A DNA stretch of 64,000 nucleotides, from NCBI GenBank assembly GCA_030761205.1, contig JAULJL010000025.1:2833501-2897500 (forward strand), in the 5' to 3' direction. Position numbers and translations under genes: made by a program. Source of the DNA: Fremontodendron californicum (taxonomy: Eukaryota; Streptophyta; Magnoliopsida; Malvales; Malvaceae). The number at the start of each line of letters is the position of its first letter. The stretch's first letter is position 1. Below are positions 11,862-23,985 of this stretch, piece by piece. The notes under the pieces are model-generated. The model was not told where the DNA came from, did not search any database, and worked only from the letters and a program-made list of their open reading frames with translations.

Positions 11862-13526
11862 CCTTGTATCTGTCCAAACCAAGATTCCAACTTCATATTC
11901 GTAATGACTTTCTCGAGTAGCAATATTTGTGGTTGCAAACATCACCCTTTTTGGGATGAAAGGTTCAAAGCTCTTCCCCATATAGTTGAAGTTTGCCAGT
12001 TACTTTCTAAGTAATTATTTAAGTGGTGACAATACTGATCATATAAAGAAAGAAAAAAGAAATTCATGTCAGGATTAGAGGTGATAAGATTGATACCAAA
12101 CTTTTCTTTTTGGGAGAAACAGATTCAGGAATAACTCAATAGAAATATGTAGACTAATATTAGTACACTGGTAAAACTGTTTAAGCATTGGCTTATTCGT
12201 TTAATCCAAATGTTTGTTTGATTTTTGAGAAGACTTAAATAAAAATATCGAGCTCGAAAAACGAATTTGAACAAAAAATAAAATCCATTTAAAAAACAAG
12301 ACTTTGAATATGATATTTTTGTTTAAACTCGACCCAACTAGATTCATTTTATTATTATTAAATATAAGATTTTTTAGATATCGGTCCTTTTTACATAAGA
12401 ATCGATTATTTTTACAAAAGGATCAATTCATTTGTGTGTAAATTTGAACGAATCTATACAAATTTAAACAAATAAAATATTTATTAATATAAAACTTAAA
12501 CTCGATCTGAACTCGACCAGATCCACATACACTTTTATATAATAATAATAATAGTAGGAGTATATAATTTGGAAGAATATTCTAAGAATGGAAGGGTCCA
12601 CTCCCAAAAAGAATCACTAAAATTTGTAGCCCAGCTATGGATTAGTGTTTGGTATGTACTTGCATGCTCATAAAGTTGAATGGGCCAAAGGGCCTAAGCA
12701 ATGGCCTTTGCCTTTTTGCTTTTTTGACTGAAGTGTTACACTCTCAAAAGGAAATGATGATTAGGGCTTCTAACTTCTTTAACTAAAACCATGCAGAAAA
12801 GAAAAGAAAAAACAACAAACCTAACACTTTGTTTAGCCCAATTATAGTTTTGATAATACTTCTTCATGTCTTTGTAAGTGTGTGGCCCAAATGCTTTAAG
12901 GAGTTCAGTCTCTTCTTCTTCTTTTTTTCACCTTTTTATCAAGTGCTTTATCACATTATAAGGAAATGATGATTAGACATCCTTCCCACCCCAAACTCCC
13001 AAATAGATTTGATAATATATGTATTTTTATGTTATTTTTCATGTCATGGCATAATTAATATATTATATAAATTTTGATATATTAATACTTTATATTATAT
13101 AGATTTTGACATATTCATATATTCATATATTCGTATCGTATTTATGTTATTTTTTTATATCGTATTTTAATTATTATTTTTTTATCATCTTCATGTCGTA
13201 TAATCGTGTCATATTAGAAATTACTAAATCTACTACCAAACCATGAAATTCCTTCACTCCCTCTCTCTGATTTATTTTTCTTTTTTTAATACAAGGAAAT
13301 TGATTAAATTGTTCCAAGTAGTATAAATTAACTTTTTGTTAAAATTAATTCACTTTCTCAACTTGATTAATTAATATGTGATTGTGAAATGCTTTTTCTT
13401 TTCTTTTTTTTTTTCTCTGTGATCTTTATATGCACTATAATAATTGGTGCCAATTTTTATTGATGTTATTGGAAAAGAGAAGGTGGGAAACAAAGACATG
13501 ATGATGAGATGACATTCAAAGAAAGG

Positions 13527-13527
<1 letters not shown>
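11862..13527. other. Intergenic stretch without a recognised gene
   Basis: No coding region was recognised. A weak family B remnant lies at about 12205-12530. At about 13060-13215 there is a copy of the CGTGTTCGTGTT-type dispersed repeat seen in tandem at 34.8-35.6 kb. Confidence 0.5.

Positions 13528-13560
<33 letters not shown>
13528..13560 (+). repeat. (AT)n microsatellite
   Basis: About 16 uninterrupted AT dinucleotides. Confidence 0.95.
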
Positions 13561-13563
<3 letters not shown>

Positions 13564-13759
13564 AGGTATCAGCCAAAGCAGAGGGTTCTCTCAAGGGACC
13601 CAAGTTTCAGACTTTTCAGCTGCACATGTTTTTCCTACTCAAAGTTTCACAATCTTTTCTTTGTTTTCCTTTAATCTGTTGAGATATTGCATGGAATAGC
13701 AATAGCAGCATTGTACATTATTACTTCCCCTTTTAACTTAAGTGGTCCAACTAGCCAGT

Positions 13760-14085
13760 ACCCATCTCTTCTTCTTGTAGGCTTGGCAAACAATTAAAGG
13801 GGCATTAGAGTCGAAACTTCAAGACGCATTCCGATGCTTAAATCAAGACGCATTCCGATGTTTAAATCAACAAATAACTTAAAAAGAAGAAAGAGAAAAG
13901 AGAATAACAGCATGAGATAATAAAGTTACAGTGTTTTTACTTCATTCTACCTATCTCTTCTTGTTGTAGGCTTGGTAATATTTCTTTAAATCAATAAATA
14001 TTTTAAGAAGAAGAAAGAGAAAAAAAGAAGAAGATTAACAGCATGAGATAATAAAGTTACAGTGTTTTTACTTCATTCCATTTAT
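13760..14085 (+). repeat. Nested tandem duplications, including a 131-bp period
   Basis: GCATGAGATAATAAAGTTAC occurs at about 13910 and again at about 14041. The motif ATCTCTTCTT(G/C)TTGTAGGCTTGG occurs near 13764 and 13951. A shorter motif, AAGACGCATTCCGATG, is repeated in tandem at about 13819-13862. No coding frame spans the copies. Confidence 0.8.
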
Positions 14086-14679
14086 ACTTGAAATTCTATA
14101 TAATTAATAATTATCGAGATTGTCCTCCTTTAATATCTGGATCTGCTCACTTGAGGATTAGATCTTGTTTAAGATTTCAACTCAGTTAATTATTGAGCAT
14201 AACATAATTAATCATGGTTTTATTAGTTTAAGCAAAAAAAATCTTTTGAAATTGTTAATGTTGAGCTAGACTTATCAGCAAAAACCATCAATTATTTTCT
14301 CAATTTTCAAATATTTAAGCTCATAAATTACCAATTTATTATATAGTATTAAAAATCAAAGATATGCAATAATCTTTTGTAAATTATTTTTTTATATAGA
14401 GAAATTATAACCATAGTATATATCGTGGAACATGAAATTTATATCACTTGTCAAGAGAAGAAGACATGATCGCTCTGGAGAACGAGAATGATTAAGGGGG
14501 TGTTTGGTTATTGAATGGTATAAGAAATGTTGACCTAAGGGTCAGGCTTTTGTCTTAGGCCTTCTAATTGGACCGGTTATTTAAATTGTCAAATTGACCA
14601 AACGGGCCACAATAACCTTACAAGCCCACCCTAGTAATTGATTGAACATACCAGGGCCCATAGGGAAATTAAATGCGTA

Positions 14680-14900
14680 TAGAAGTGTTCAGGTGTGGGA
14701 TCGGATCCTAAAAGAAAAAAAATTGCTTGTCCAGATTCGTTCATACTTGAAACCCGTTTTACTATTTTAAAATAATTTTTATATTTTTATAATTAAATTT
14801 AAATAAAAATATTTTTATTATTTAAATAGTAATTTGGAACGGATCAGGCCAACTGGACTACCAAAAACTATTCCAGACCCAATCTAATTCGGATCGTACT
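14680..14900. mobile_element. Family B TIR element, diverged
   Basis: The left end TAGAAGTGTTCAGGTGTGG is followed by GGATCGGATCC and an AT-rich core. The right half has GGAACGGATCAGGCC, and the terminus is worn. Sequence to about 15100 (TTCGGTTGAA repeats) is low-complexity with no gene. Confidence 0.55.
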
Positions 14901-15116
14901 TGTTAAACCGAACTAATAACTTGATACAATTTTAGTTTTTATTGATTTTATCATTCGGTTGAATCTAATTCGGTTGAAATTGCAACTGTACAATTTTAGT
15001 TTTCATTAATTTTAATTTTAGATTTCATACTAAATTGGATCAATTTTTAATTTTCGATTAAATTGATTCGATTTACCAAATCAGTTTCAAAATTTTCAAC
15101 CATGCTTAGAATAGAA

Positions 15117-15318
15117 TAGAGGTGCTCATGGGCGAGCCGGGGCCCGAAACATTTTTATTTTCTGGCCCTGTGGACCCGAATTACTGTTCACTTCCTAATA
15201 AAAAAATATTTTTTTATTTTTTTATATAATTTTATAATTAAATTTTTAAAAAAAATATTTTTTAATATGTAAACAGTGATTTTATTATTCTTAACAAAAG
15301 CTGACCACAGAGCACCTA
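15117..15318. mobile_element. Family B TIR element
   Basis: The ends TAGAGGTGCTCATGG and CCACAGAGCACCTA form inverted termini around GAGCCGGGGCCCG and an AT-rich centre. Confidence 0.65.
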
Positions 15319-16647
15319 ATATTGCTGCCTACAATGCCACTTGCAAATAAATTAGGCCAATTTGCAAAGCAGCCATCCCAAAGACTTGGCTAATTATTCA
15401 GGTTCTTCCTTGCTTCTTCACTATTTCCCTTAAAAAAAGCTTAAGTATTAATTTTCTTTCGTAGCTAAACGTGTCGTTTTTGGATATATAAACCATGAAA
15501 TCAAAACATTAAGGGCTAATGTTATATTTAACCCTTGAAATATAATGAAATATGTAATATGATATCTGTATTTTAAAAATATATAATATGGTATTCGTAG
15601 TATTGTTTAGTCTATTAATATAGTCTAATCCCTTAATACTGTTAACTCTCAATGATGATATGAATAATTTATTTACATGGTATTATCACGTGTCATTTTT
15701 TAATATAAAAAATTGAAAAAAAAAAATCTTTTCTTTTCTTCTTTTCTCTCCCCCCTCCCCTCCCGATGTCCCCCATTTTCTTTTGTTTCAAACCTAATCC
15801 GATCGATGACTGGCAATGTGACAATGTATGCATGCTGAGTCAATTTTTTAATTAAAATTATTTAACGGAGTTAACATAAATGATTTAATTTATTAATAAT
15901 ATGAAAATTGAGTCTAAATTTAGTAACTCAAAATATAAATGATCCGAAGAAAGTAATAAAAAAAAAAGGTTCGGTGGATTGAAAGACAATGACCATTTTG
16001 AGGGGGAAAAAAATGTGATCAATTCTCGGTATAACTCTATAAAGCAAAATCGATAATTTGTACCATTACACGGTTTTGAGATACCAAAACCATGCCCTCC
16101 AACCCCAATTCTTTTGTCTTTTTCTTTTTTTTTTCAAAGGCAATTATGTTAAAATAACCAATGTAAACGACCCATAGTTTTTTTTTTTTTTTCTTTCTAG
16201 AAATTAGGTGTATAAGTAATTTCTTGAACATGCCATTTACTTCGAGAGACCCATATATCTAATTAATCTACATATTAACTAAATATAAACCATTTTTGGC
16301 ATCAAAATTGACTTTAAAAGTGGGTTTTTGGGGGGGTTGGAATTAATTTAATCTAACATGTCACAAGTGTCTCCTAAACCACGCAAAAAGTGTTGAAGAA
16401 ATATGGGTATTATCATGATCACCATTGATCATGCCATTGACAACATGTGCATTAAAAGCATTTAACCACATGGGATGGATGATAGTTAAGCGGTTTGAAC
16501 TGTGAACCATATATCTCCCCTAACATGGGCTGCTTAATTTTCTTCTTTGTTTACACCACCGCCGTGACGGCCTACCTCTTGCCTGCTGTCACTGCGCTGT
16601 TCACGCGGTAAAACCTTTGCCTCCTCTGCCCCATTTCCCTGCCCTTA
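15319..16647. other. Intergenic stretch without a recognised gene
   Basis: No coding region or RNA gene was recognised. About 15510-15720 is a degenerate piece resembling one arm of the foldback family at 41552-42062. A GC-richer patch at 16550-16620 (CACCGCCGTGACGG) has no extended open frame. Confidence 0.5.
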
Positions 16648-16958
16648 CCTGTGTTCTCATTCTCATAACGAGATACAAGTCATTTTTTTCGATGTCGTTT
16701 TATTTTTCGTTTGTTTTCAACTGTTTAACGGGGAGTTACGAAATACAAATACGATCGATTGATATTTTATCGATGATCAAATAGGTGAATTTCACGACAT
16801 CATCTCCTTTATTTACATCGTCTTTGTATCCGTGTTTTTTTTTTTCAAGCGAAATCGATTTTTTTATTAGATAAAGAATCGGATCAAATATTAAAAACGA
16901 ATAAGTACGAAGAGAAGAAAAAAAATGCGCGACTCGTTTACGAGAGTGAGAACACGGA
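16648..16958. mobile_element. Family E TIR element
   Basis: The termini CTGTGTTCTCATTCTCATAA and CGAGAGTGAGAACACGG are long imperfect inverted repeats of about 25 bp. The interior matches 10188-10490 closely. No coding capacity is visible. Confidence 0.75.
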
Positions 16959-17713
16959 TAGAGACAAGAAAAGGGGGGAGAGTATTTGGATTCCCTTTGC
17001 CTACTTATTTAGCTCAATTCACTAAAATTGGCTCTAAATTATATATTTTTTAAGGACTTGGTATTTAAAAAAAATAATCCTAATTGGATATTTAAATTTT
17101 ATTTCGTCAACCAAATTAATGCAATGAATTAATTTTATTACATAAAATGATGACGTGACATAATTGATCAATATTAAATCGTCAAATATCAAATCAATTT
17201 TTCATCAATATTTTAAAAAATATTTGATCTGACATGTGATAATTTAATATTAGTTAATCATGTAGTAAGAGCGTTAGTTTATTATGATAAATTATTGATA
17301 GAATATTAAAAAAAATTAGATATTAAATCATTAAAAAATATAAAATTTAACCTATTAACCCAAAAAAATATATATGTCCAACTAGAATTTTTATTAGGGG
17401 AAAAAAGAGCGTGAGTTTTTTATTTTTCTTGGCTTCCCGGGGAAAAGTTGAAAATCGAAATGGGCTTTTATTTGAATAAAATATTCAGCAGCAGTAAGAT
17501 TCATTCATATATCCAAAACATAAATGTTAGTAGAAATATTTTCTTAAATAAATGAATCAATGAATTGCCAGCAGCTGACTACAATAGGGAAAGTTCACAA
17601 ATTCACTGTACAAGAACAATTCATCAAATACAAATCCCAGAATCAATGAAAAAATACTGAAAAACAAAATCATTTATCATTGTAATTTCAATTAATTCTA
17701 CCAAATCCTTAAA
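16959..17713. other. 3' flank of the ZAT10-like gene
   Basis: About 17500-17713 should hold the 3' untranslated region of the minus-strand zinc-finger gene. The rest is AT-rich, with an old fragment resembling foldback family D at about 17050-17340. Confidence 0.45.
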
Positions 17714-18511
17714 TTAATCTTGTGCTAAAGAAGAATCCAGCTTCTCTTCCTTAGCAATCAAGAAACGTGGTTTCTTGGTCGGCAATGGACTTTCAACCTC
17801 TTGTTCTGCATAGATTTGACTAAATCTTCCATCTTTATTTTCCCCACAGAATTCAGGCAAAGCAGGTAAGTTCAGGTCAAAGTCAAAGTCGACACGGTGG
17901 CTTTGGCTCAAGGCGCCGCCGTCTGACAACGTCAACCCACTAACGCTACCACTCTTGTTACTGTTGTTGTTGCCACCTTCGTAGTGGCAGCGTTTGTGGC
18001 CTCCCAAGGCTTGGCCTGTAGGGAAAGTCTTGTGGCAGATTGAACACTCATGGGCCTTACCGCTACCGCTGGTGGCGCCGGTGGTAGATGGATAATTATG
18101 AGCGCCGGTGGTAGCAGCAGCGTCGGTGGAGGGTTTTCGGTGGCTGGCTTTATGCCCACCCAGAGCTTGGTAAGAAGGGAAAGCCTTGTTGCAGACACTG
18201 CACTTGTATGACAACTTCAAAGCTGGCGGTGGCGGAGGAGCAGCTGCTGGTACTGATGACGAAGAAGACTGACGATGATCATTATTAACACCGTTGGCGG
18301 CGGCGATTTTGCTGCCGTTGGTGGAGCCGCCACGAGCTAGCATGATGAGACAAAGAGCAAGGTATTCTTCTTCAGTCGGTGGAGACTCGCTCTTTGGTCG
18401 TTTTGAACGTTTGCCTTTCCTCCATGTCTCGAGGTAATTGTTGTCGATGTCCTCGTATTTGTTGCTGAAAGGTGTAGCCGTGGTAGGAGAATTCAGAGCT
18501 TCAAGAGCCAT
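17714..18511 (-). CDS. ZAT10: C2H2 zinc-finger transcriptional repressor, ZAT10/STZ-like
   Basis: A single exon encodes 265 residues starting MALEALNSPT. A basic nuclear-localisation segment lies at residues 31-40 (RKGKRSKRPK) and a leucine-rich L-box at 47-61 (EEEYLALCLIMLARG). Two C2H2 fingers with the plant-specific QALGGH helix lie at about 104-124 and 156-176. An EAR repression motif (DLNL) sits at 212-215. This is the standard order of the C1-2i ZAT subgroup, whose members are nuclear, intronless, stress-induced repressors. An in-frame Met five codons upstream (18526) exists, but family members begin at MALEAL. A TATA box lies 130 bp upstream. The family call is firm. Assignment to ZAT10 itself rather than a close paralogue such as ZAT6 or ZAT8 is less so. 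Confidence 0.93.
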   Translation of the reverse strand: MALEALNSPTTATPFSNKYEDIDNNYLETWRKGKRSKRPKSESPPTEEEYLALCLIMLARGGSTNGSKIAAANGVNNDHRQSSSSSVPAAAPPPPPALKLSYKCSVCNKAFPSYQALGGHKASHRKPSTDAAATTGAHNYPSTTGATSGSGKAHECSICHKTFPTGQALGGHKRCHYEGGNNNSNKSGSVSGLTLSDGGALSQSHRVDFDFDLNLPALPEFCGENKDGRFSQIYAEQEVESPLPTKKPRFLIAKEEKLDSSLAQD

Positions 18512-18640
18512 ATTCTTCAAATTCAATCAAGTTTTTTTTTTTTTTTCCTTTGAAAAAGATTGATAGAAGGATAGAAAAGAAAGGGAAGAAAGTGATACCC
18601 TTTTGAGAGAGTGAGTGAAAAATGGTGTGCATGTAATGGG

Positions 18641-18650
18641 TTTATATATA
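18641..18650 (-). promoter_or_regulatory. TATA box of the ZAT10-like gene
   Basis: The minus strand reads TATATATAAA, 130 bp upstream of the chosen ATG. The leader between them contains a pure T run (A on the coding strand) at about 18531-18546. Confidence 0.65.
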
Positions 18651-18714
18651 GAGAGGAGTGGAGAAGGGGATTGGGAAAAGAGTGTTGGGGGTAGGAAGAA
18701 GTGAAGTCGGTCAA

Positions 18715-19887
18715 CTAAGAGGAAATGGTGTGGGGAAGAGTGGGAGGTGGGAGTGGAGCATGGTGCATGGATTTAAATCCGGGTCGTAATGTTATGATTA
18801 TTATTTTACGATTTTGATTTTTTTTTTTTACATTAATTTTATGATAATTGATCATATTATTCAATATATCTGCAATCGTGATAAAGATATTACAATCGAT
18901 ATTGCATCCGCAATTGTAATTTAAATACGAGGGGGTGAAGCCTGAGCTTCCTTTGAGATTAATATATGACTGACTGCTTCCAAGTCAAAACCATGCTACG
19001 CCTGCGCTTGTTCTTAGTACTCTCTTGGCTTCCCTTCCCCCCACAGACAATTTAGAAAGGGTAAACGAACCCACTTGAGTTTTGGGTCTGAGTCCGTGTC
19101 CAGCACGACTCAGCTGGTCAAAATCTGATCTCACTCTGGCTGAAATCAAACTCTTTGTATTAATTAATCACAAAATTCTTGGCAGATTCTTTTGGATTTG
19201 GCATATTCAACCATTAATAAGGAGAAAAAAATTTGGATTTTAATTGAGTTTTTTTTTTTTATGTCAAAACTATGAGATTATACTGCTTGGAAGATATAAT
19301 TATTTTGTTTTTGATTAGGCATGGTTTCTGGATGATTCATGATAGAAATAAATGAAGGGCAAATCATTTTAAGAAGGAATATATCAAAACAATGAAATTA
19401 CTTTGTGCCTTGTCGCTGTTTTTTTTTATTTGAAGGGCAAATCATTTATGAGAAAATGAATATAATTCAGCGAATTCGATTTAACTCAATTGATTCATGT
19501 AGTTATCTTTAAAATATATTATTTTTTAAATCTGAAATTCAAATCTCAATATCTATAATTCTTCTCCTATCTCAAATCGTGCCATATTCTATATAGATTA
19601 TGACATTATTCTTACTTCTTAGCTACCAATCAGAACTCACAAAATATATTACAAATAAGATTAGTTAAGGAAACAAATATAAAGACATTTAGAATATGAT
19701 ATATTCCTTAATTAATTTGATGCAACTCTTCATACCTTAAAGTGAATCCAAGTAGAGATGTCGTCACTACTCCAGTGAGCTAATTTATCCAATATTGGAT
19801 CAGTAAGAAAGGAGAAATAAAAGGGCAAGAAATTACACGTAAAGTTGATGGTAGTCTAAGTTACGGCAGCGGTGGCGTCAAAGAATA
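18715..19887. other. Upstream region between divergent genes
   Basis: No coding region was recognised. The proximal part should hold distal promoter sequence of the ZAT10-like gene. A tRNA-like dispersed repeat fragment lies at about 19490-19610. Confidence 0.4.
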
Positions 19888-20270
19888 AGGGCGCTGTTGG
19901 AAAAAATTTGGGTTGAAAAAAGTTCGAGTTGAAAAATGTGTGTTTATAAAGTGTGGTGAAAAAGTGTAGTTTAAAAATTTTTAAGTGTTTAGCATTGCTG
20001 TGAAAAAGTGTTGTAGGAAATTGAAATGTCAAAAAAAGATATGTTTAAAATAATAAAAGTGTAGAGATGTGAGGATAATAAAGTCATTTTATCCAAAAGC
20101 CAGCTTTTAAAGCCCAAAAGCTATATTTTTTGGCTTTTTGGTTTGGTTTTTCAAACCATGGTTTCAACAGCAGAAGCCAAATTTTTTTATGTATTTAGCA
20201 TTGCGTTTGCGGTGAAAAGCAGCTTTTGACCTCAAAAGTTGTGCCAGAAGCAATGCTAAACGAGACCTAT
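19888..20270. mobile_element. hAT-like non-autonomous element
   Basis: The left end AGGGCGCTGTTGG and the inverted right end AGGTCTCGTTTAGCATTGC share a spaced terminal pattern. TTTAGCATTGC recurs inside at about 19989, 20196 and near the right end. There is no coding capacity. The termini are imperfect and no target duplication was confirmed. Confidence 0.5.
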
Positions 20271-20424
20271 TACTAAAGCCTACTACTTAGCAAGCTTTGA
20301 TGGCTGAAAAGAGTTTTGATTATGGGGGAATGTTTTAAGTAAAGGAAAACAAATACAAGTAAAATCCCATGAGGTCATTCCTCACATAATCACTTTATGT
20401 ACGCTTGCTTTTTGTATAGGAGTG

Positions 20425-20429
<5 letters not shown>

Positions 20430-20460
<31 letters not shown>
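20430..20460 (+). repeat. (TA)n microsatellite
   Basis: About 15 TA dinucleotides, directly left of the family J element. Confidence 0.95.
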
Positions 20461-20464
<4 letters not shown>

Positions 20465-20473
20465 ATTATGTTA

Positions 20474-20756
20474 TGTTTGAGAACATAAATTTGGATTTGA
20501 ATTTCATTTGTTTTATAAATTGTGAGAATGAAATGCATATATTATGTATAAATTAGTTAAGACTCAATATGATTATATATTTAAAAGGTATAAAAATATG
20601 AATTTCAAATTCACAAATAGTTATAGGTATTTAAAATTCACTACTAAATAGGCATCCAATAATTCCATGGATTTGAAACATAATCATCAATGTTATTTTT
20701 ACACACTATTTTTGAAATCCAAATTCATCTTTTGAAATTTAAGTCTCCAAACGCAA
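20474..20756. mobile_element. Family J element (about 290 bp)
   Basis: The ends TTTGAGAACATAAATTTGG and TTAAGTCTCCAAACG are inverted relatives. The core includes GTGAGAATGAAATGCAT and ATTAGTTAAGACTCAATATG. Related copies lie at 34150-34446 and 52030-52330. Confidence 0.6.
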
Positions 20757-21985
20757 CCTTAAACTTTTCATTTTAAAAACTAGTTTTTTAGTTTGAGTTT
20801 TTTAAACTTGTTTCGAAGTTAAATTTTTTGTATGTTCCGTTGAGTTGTTTGTTCTATACCTATTTAGTCAAGTATCTGTCACGATAAGGATGTCAAAATT
20901 TTCACATTGTTTATCTTGTATTTGAATGTGACTTATATACTTTATTAAACTCTGTAACTTATAAACTAAGTTTTCAAATCGAATTTGAGTTTTGTTTTTT
21001 TTAACTTTTTCAATAGATAATTGTTTTTTTTTTCTTTTTCTTTCTTTGAGTTTCCTTGATGGGAGTGTGCAAAATTTGAAGGTGAAAATGTCAAATTTCT
21101 TTAGGTTTTCCTTTGGTTTTTCCAGGCAATTCCGGATGGAACCTTTGAGTAAACTTGAAAATTAGTTTGTTAATCAGTTTTTAAGGAGACTTTTGGTATT
21201 TGACTAATCCCATGTTAAATTATACGTATCATTCCATGAATCTGGTTGAATATGGAGGAGACCAAGTCATTCATTTAGTTCGGTCTATTACTCCAACCAA
21301 ACAAAGGAAGTTGCATCTAGCCACCGTTTATTCTTAATTATTGAAGCTGTGAAAGTCATGATCATAGCTTGTTATTAATTATGTTCATTGTTAGTGAAAT
21401 TTTTAAATTTTATAAGTAGAATTAGTAAGTGACACATACATTTAAAGTATATTAAAAAAATTAAAAAATAAAACATGTGATAATCTTTTAATTTTGCTTA
21501 TGAAATTAAATTTTTTTTACTACTAATGTATCAAAAACAAACTCAAACAAAGATTAGCCAAATTGACATGATTCAACTGTGAAGTTCGTTTTTTTGGTTA
21601 TGAGATAGGTTGTATTTAAATGCCATGATCTTCATTTAGTGCTAATTTCAAATGCAATCAATAAATTTTTTTAAAACTGAAAATTGGAGCAACCTATTTG
21701 CCTCGTATTTTTTTTTTCCAAAAGAGGAGTATTAATTGGAGCAGCCCCTGGCTGAAAAAAAAAAAATTGAATCAGCCCTTGAATCTCTCTCAAGAGTTAA
21801 TTCTAAACCCTAAAGCGGAACTGAATTGGGCTGGCCCGTTATTCAGGCCTGATTTATTAATCTAAACAAATTTTGGGCTCTGCATCGAAGTGGGTTGTTT
21901 GGTTAGGGCTGAGAGGCTTTACTATAAATAAAAAAATAATAAAATTAATTTTAAAAAAAATAAAACATGTATAAAAAAAACAATT
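20757..21985. other. Gene-free AT-rich stretch
   Basis: No coding region was recognised on either strand. A slightly GC-richer patch at 21790-21910 (GGCTGGCCCG) has no extended frame. Confidence 0.5.
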
Positions 21986-22545
21986 GTAAATATGAAAAAC
22001 ATGCTCTCAATAAGAGCATAATTGTTAAATAGTCTAAGAAATAAAAGTTATTTGAAAAAAAATGAACAATTAAAAATTGTTATAAAAGATATTGTAAAGA
22101 TAAAATTATCCATGAAAAAATTTATTTTTCTTTTTTCCTCTATTAAGAAAATATTATTTTTTTAAAATTTTAATTGAAAATAAATTTAAAAAATAAAATA
22201 TTTAAATATATTTTTTTTAAAATTAAAAAAATAAAGAAATATTATTTTTAGAAATATTATTTTTATTTTTTAAAATTTTTTAATTAAAAAAAGTAAATAA
22301 AAAACTTTAAAACTTTAAAAATTGATTTTTTAAAATTAAAAAAAATTTATTTTCAAAAAATTTATTTTTAATTAAAAAATAAGAGAAAAAGAGAGGAGAT
22401 TGTTTTTTTTATCAAGGGTAATTTTGTCTTTACAATTTTTTTATTAATAATTTTTTATTTTTCATTTCTCTTTTCAAATAATTTTTACTCATTATACCAT
22501 TTAACAATTATTGTATTGTTGATAGTATCTTTTTCAAATTTACCC
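21986..22545. mobile_element. Foldback element, family C
   Basis: Two arms of about 130 bp are inverted copies. The left arm has GTAAATATGAAAAACATGC and AATTGTTAAATAGTCTAAG. The right arm, read backwards, has GTAAATTTGAAAAAGATAC and AATTGTTAAATGGTATAATG. The AT-rich centre lacks coding. A second copy is at 49174-49723. Confidence 0.75.
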
Positions 22546-23122
22546 AAAAAAAAACTCAAAATACAATATAAAAAACTGTTTAATTGAATAAAAATTATCT
22601 CAATTCACCGAAGCATTAAAATATTCACAAATGTTTTAATACAGTATGTTTATATATATTAAAAATTAATTAATTAATAAATAAACATATATCAACTTCT
22701 CAATTTTATTTGTGCAATTTAAAATTTCTCACGGTTGATAAAAAAAATTCTTAATTGAATTACTAGTAATTTAAGATTATTAAGATATGAGAATTGATTA
22801 TTGAGAGTAAGTAACCTTTTCAAAATGATATGAAATACTATAACCAGTAAATTTATGAATATTTAAAAAAAAAAATTAATACATTAAATTTCATCAACAG
22901 ATTTAGAAATTATCATATATTCATCAAAATATATTTAAAGAAGTAATAAATTAATATGAAACCGAAGTTTAGATTAATTTTATGCAATCATCCTTTAAAA
23001 ATAACATTTAATAAGTTTGAGATCCGAATATTAAAATCTGCAATCCATTATTTTATTTTTAAATTATAATCTCTTTTGTAAAAATAAATTAATATAACAA
23101 AAAGTAACACAAGATAATTTAG
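22546..23122. other. AT-rich stretch between two foldback elements
   Basis: No gene was recognised. A tRNA-like dispersed repeat fragment lies at about 22960-23080. Confidence 0.5.
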
Positions 23123-23711
23123 ATTAAAATACTTAGGCAATCTTTATATTATAGTTAAAAATGTATTTTAATCTCTGTACTATAGAAATGAGTAATTTAA
23201 GTCTTATATGTATGAAATTGTTGTAAAGAAGTAAAATTGATAACAATGTTAATGAGAAATCATTTAAATGCTGACGTGAGCATGTGAAACTGACAAAAAT
23301 GATAAAGTGTCAATTTTTTTTGCTGATGTGGAATTTAGAAATTGACATAATAGATTACTCAAAAAAAATGATGACATTTTTTTACGAGTAAATGAAGGAT
23401 TTGGGATAAAAAAATTATGTTTTTTTTAAATTTCAACTGAGTAAAAAAATTTCACAAATAATCATTTTTTTAAATCATCTTTTTTGTCAGTTACATATGT
23501 CTACGTCAAATTTTATTTTTTTTTTAAAAGTGGTTTTTTTTTTTTTAAAAAAAATAATTTTATTTATTTCATTAATACTATTATTAATCTTACTTTTATG
23601 TACAAATTTCAAACGTATAAAAATTAAATTATTCATTTATATAATGCAAGAATTAAAATATATTTTTGACTGTAGTACAGGAATGGACTAAATTTGCCTA
23701 GATACTTTGAC
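23123..23711. mobile_element. Foldback element, family D, diverged copy
   Basis: The left end AAAATACTTAGGCAA pairs with the right end CCTAGATACTTTGAC, and the pairing extends inward (ATTTTAATCTCTGTACTATA versus the inverted right arm). It is a longer, older relative of the element at 41552-42062. It ends about 275 bp before the CLPR1 start codon, so it may contribute to that promoter. Confidence 0.6.
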
Positions 23712-23985
23712 CGATTATTTTTAATTTCCATTTCTAAAATATAAAAGTTCCATATATAATTTTATTTATTTCATATAAATAAGATAATCGGATATTTTAA
23801 CAATATTTTCGCATTTTTTGTTAGTTTTTTTTTGCACATGAAAACAAATTTTAAAAATAGTGAAAAAGAGAAAAAAGGAGGGTTGCGTGTACACTATTCT
23901 AAAATCACTTTTACACCGGAAAAACCTGAAACTTCTTCTCTGGTTAGCATAGACAGTTTGCTTAAGCTTACGCATCTTTTATCTC

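Noticed and set aside
18512..18526. Upstream in-frame Met (MNLKNMALEAL) as start of the ZAT10-like protein
   Set aside because: Known family members begin at MALEAL, and the five extra codons lie in the leader.
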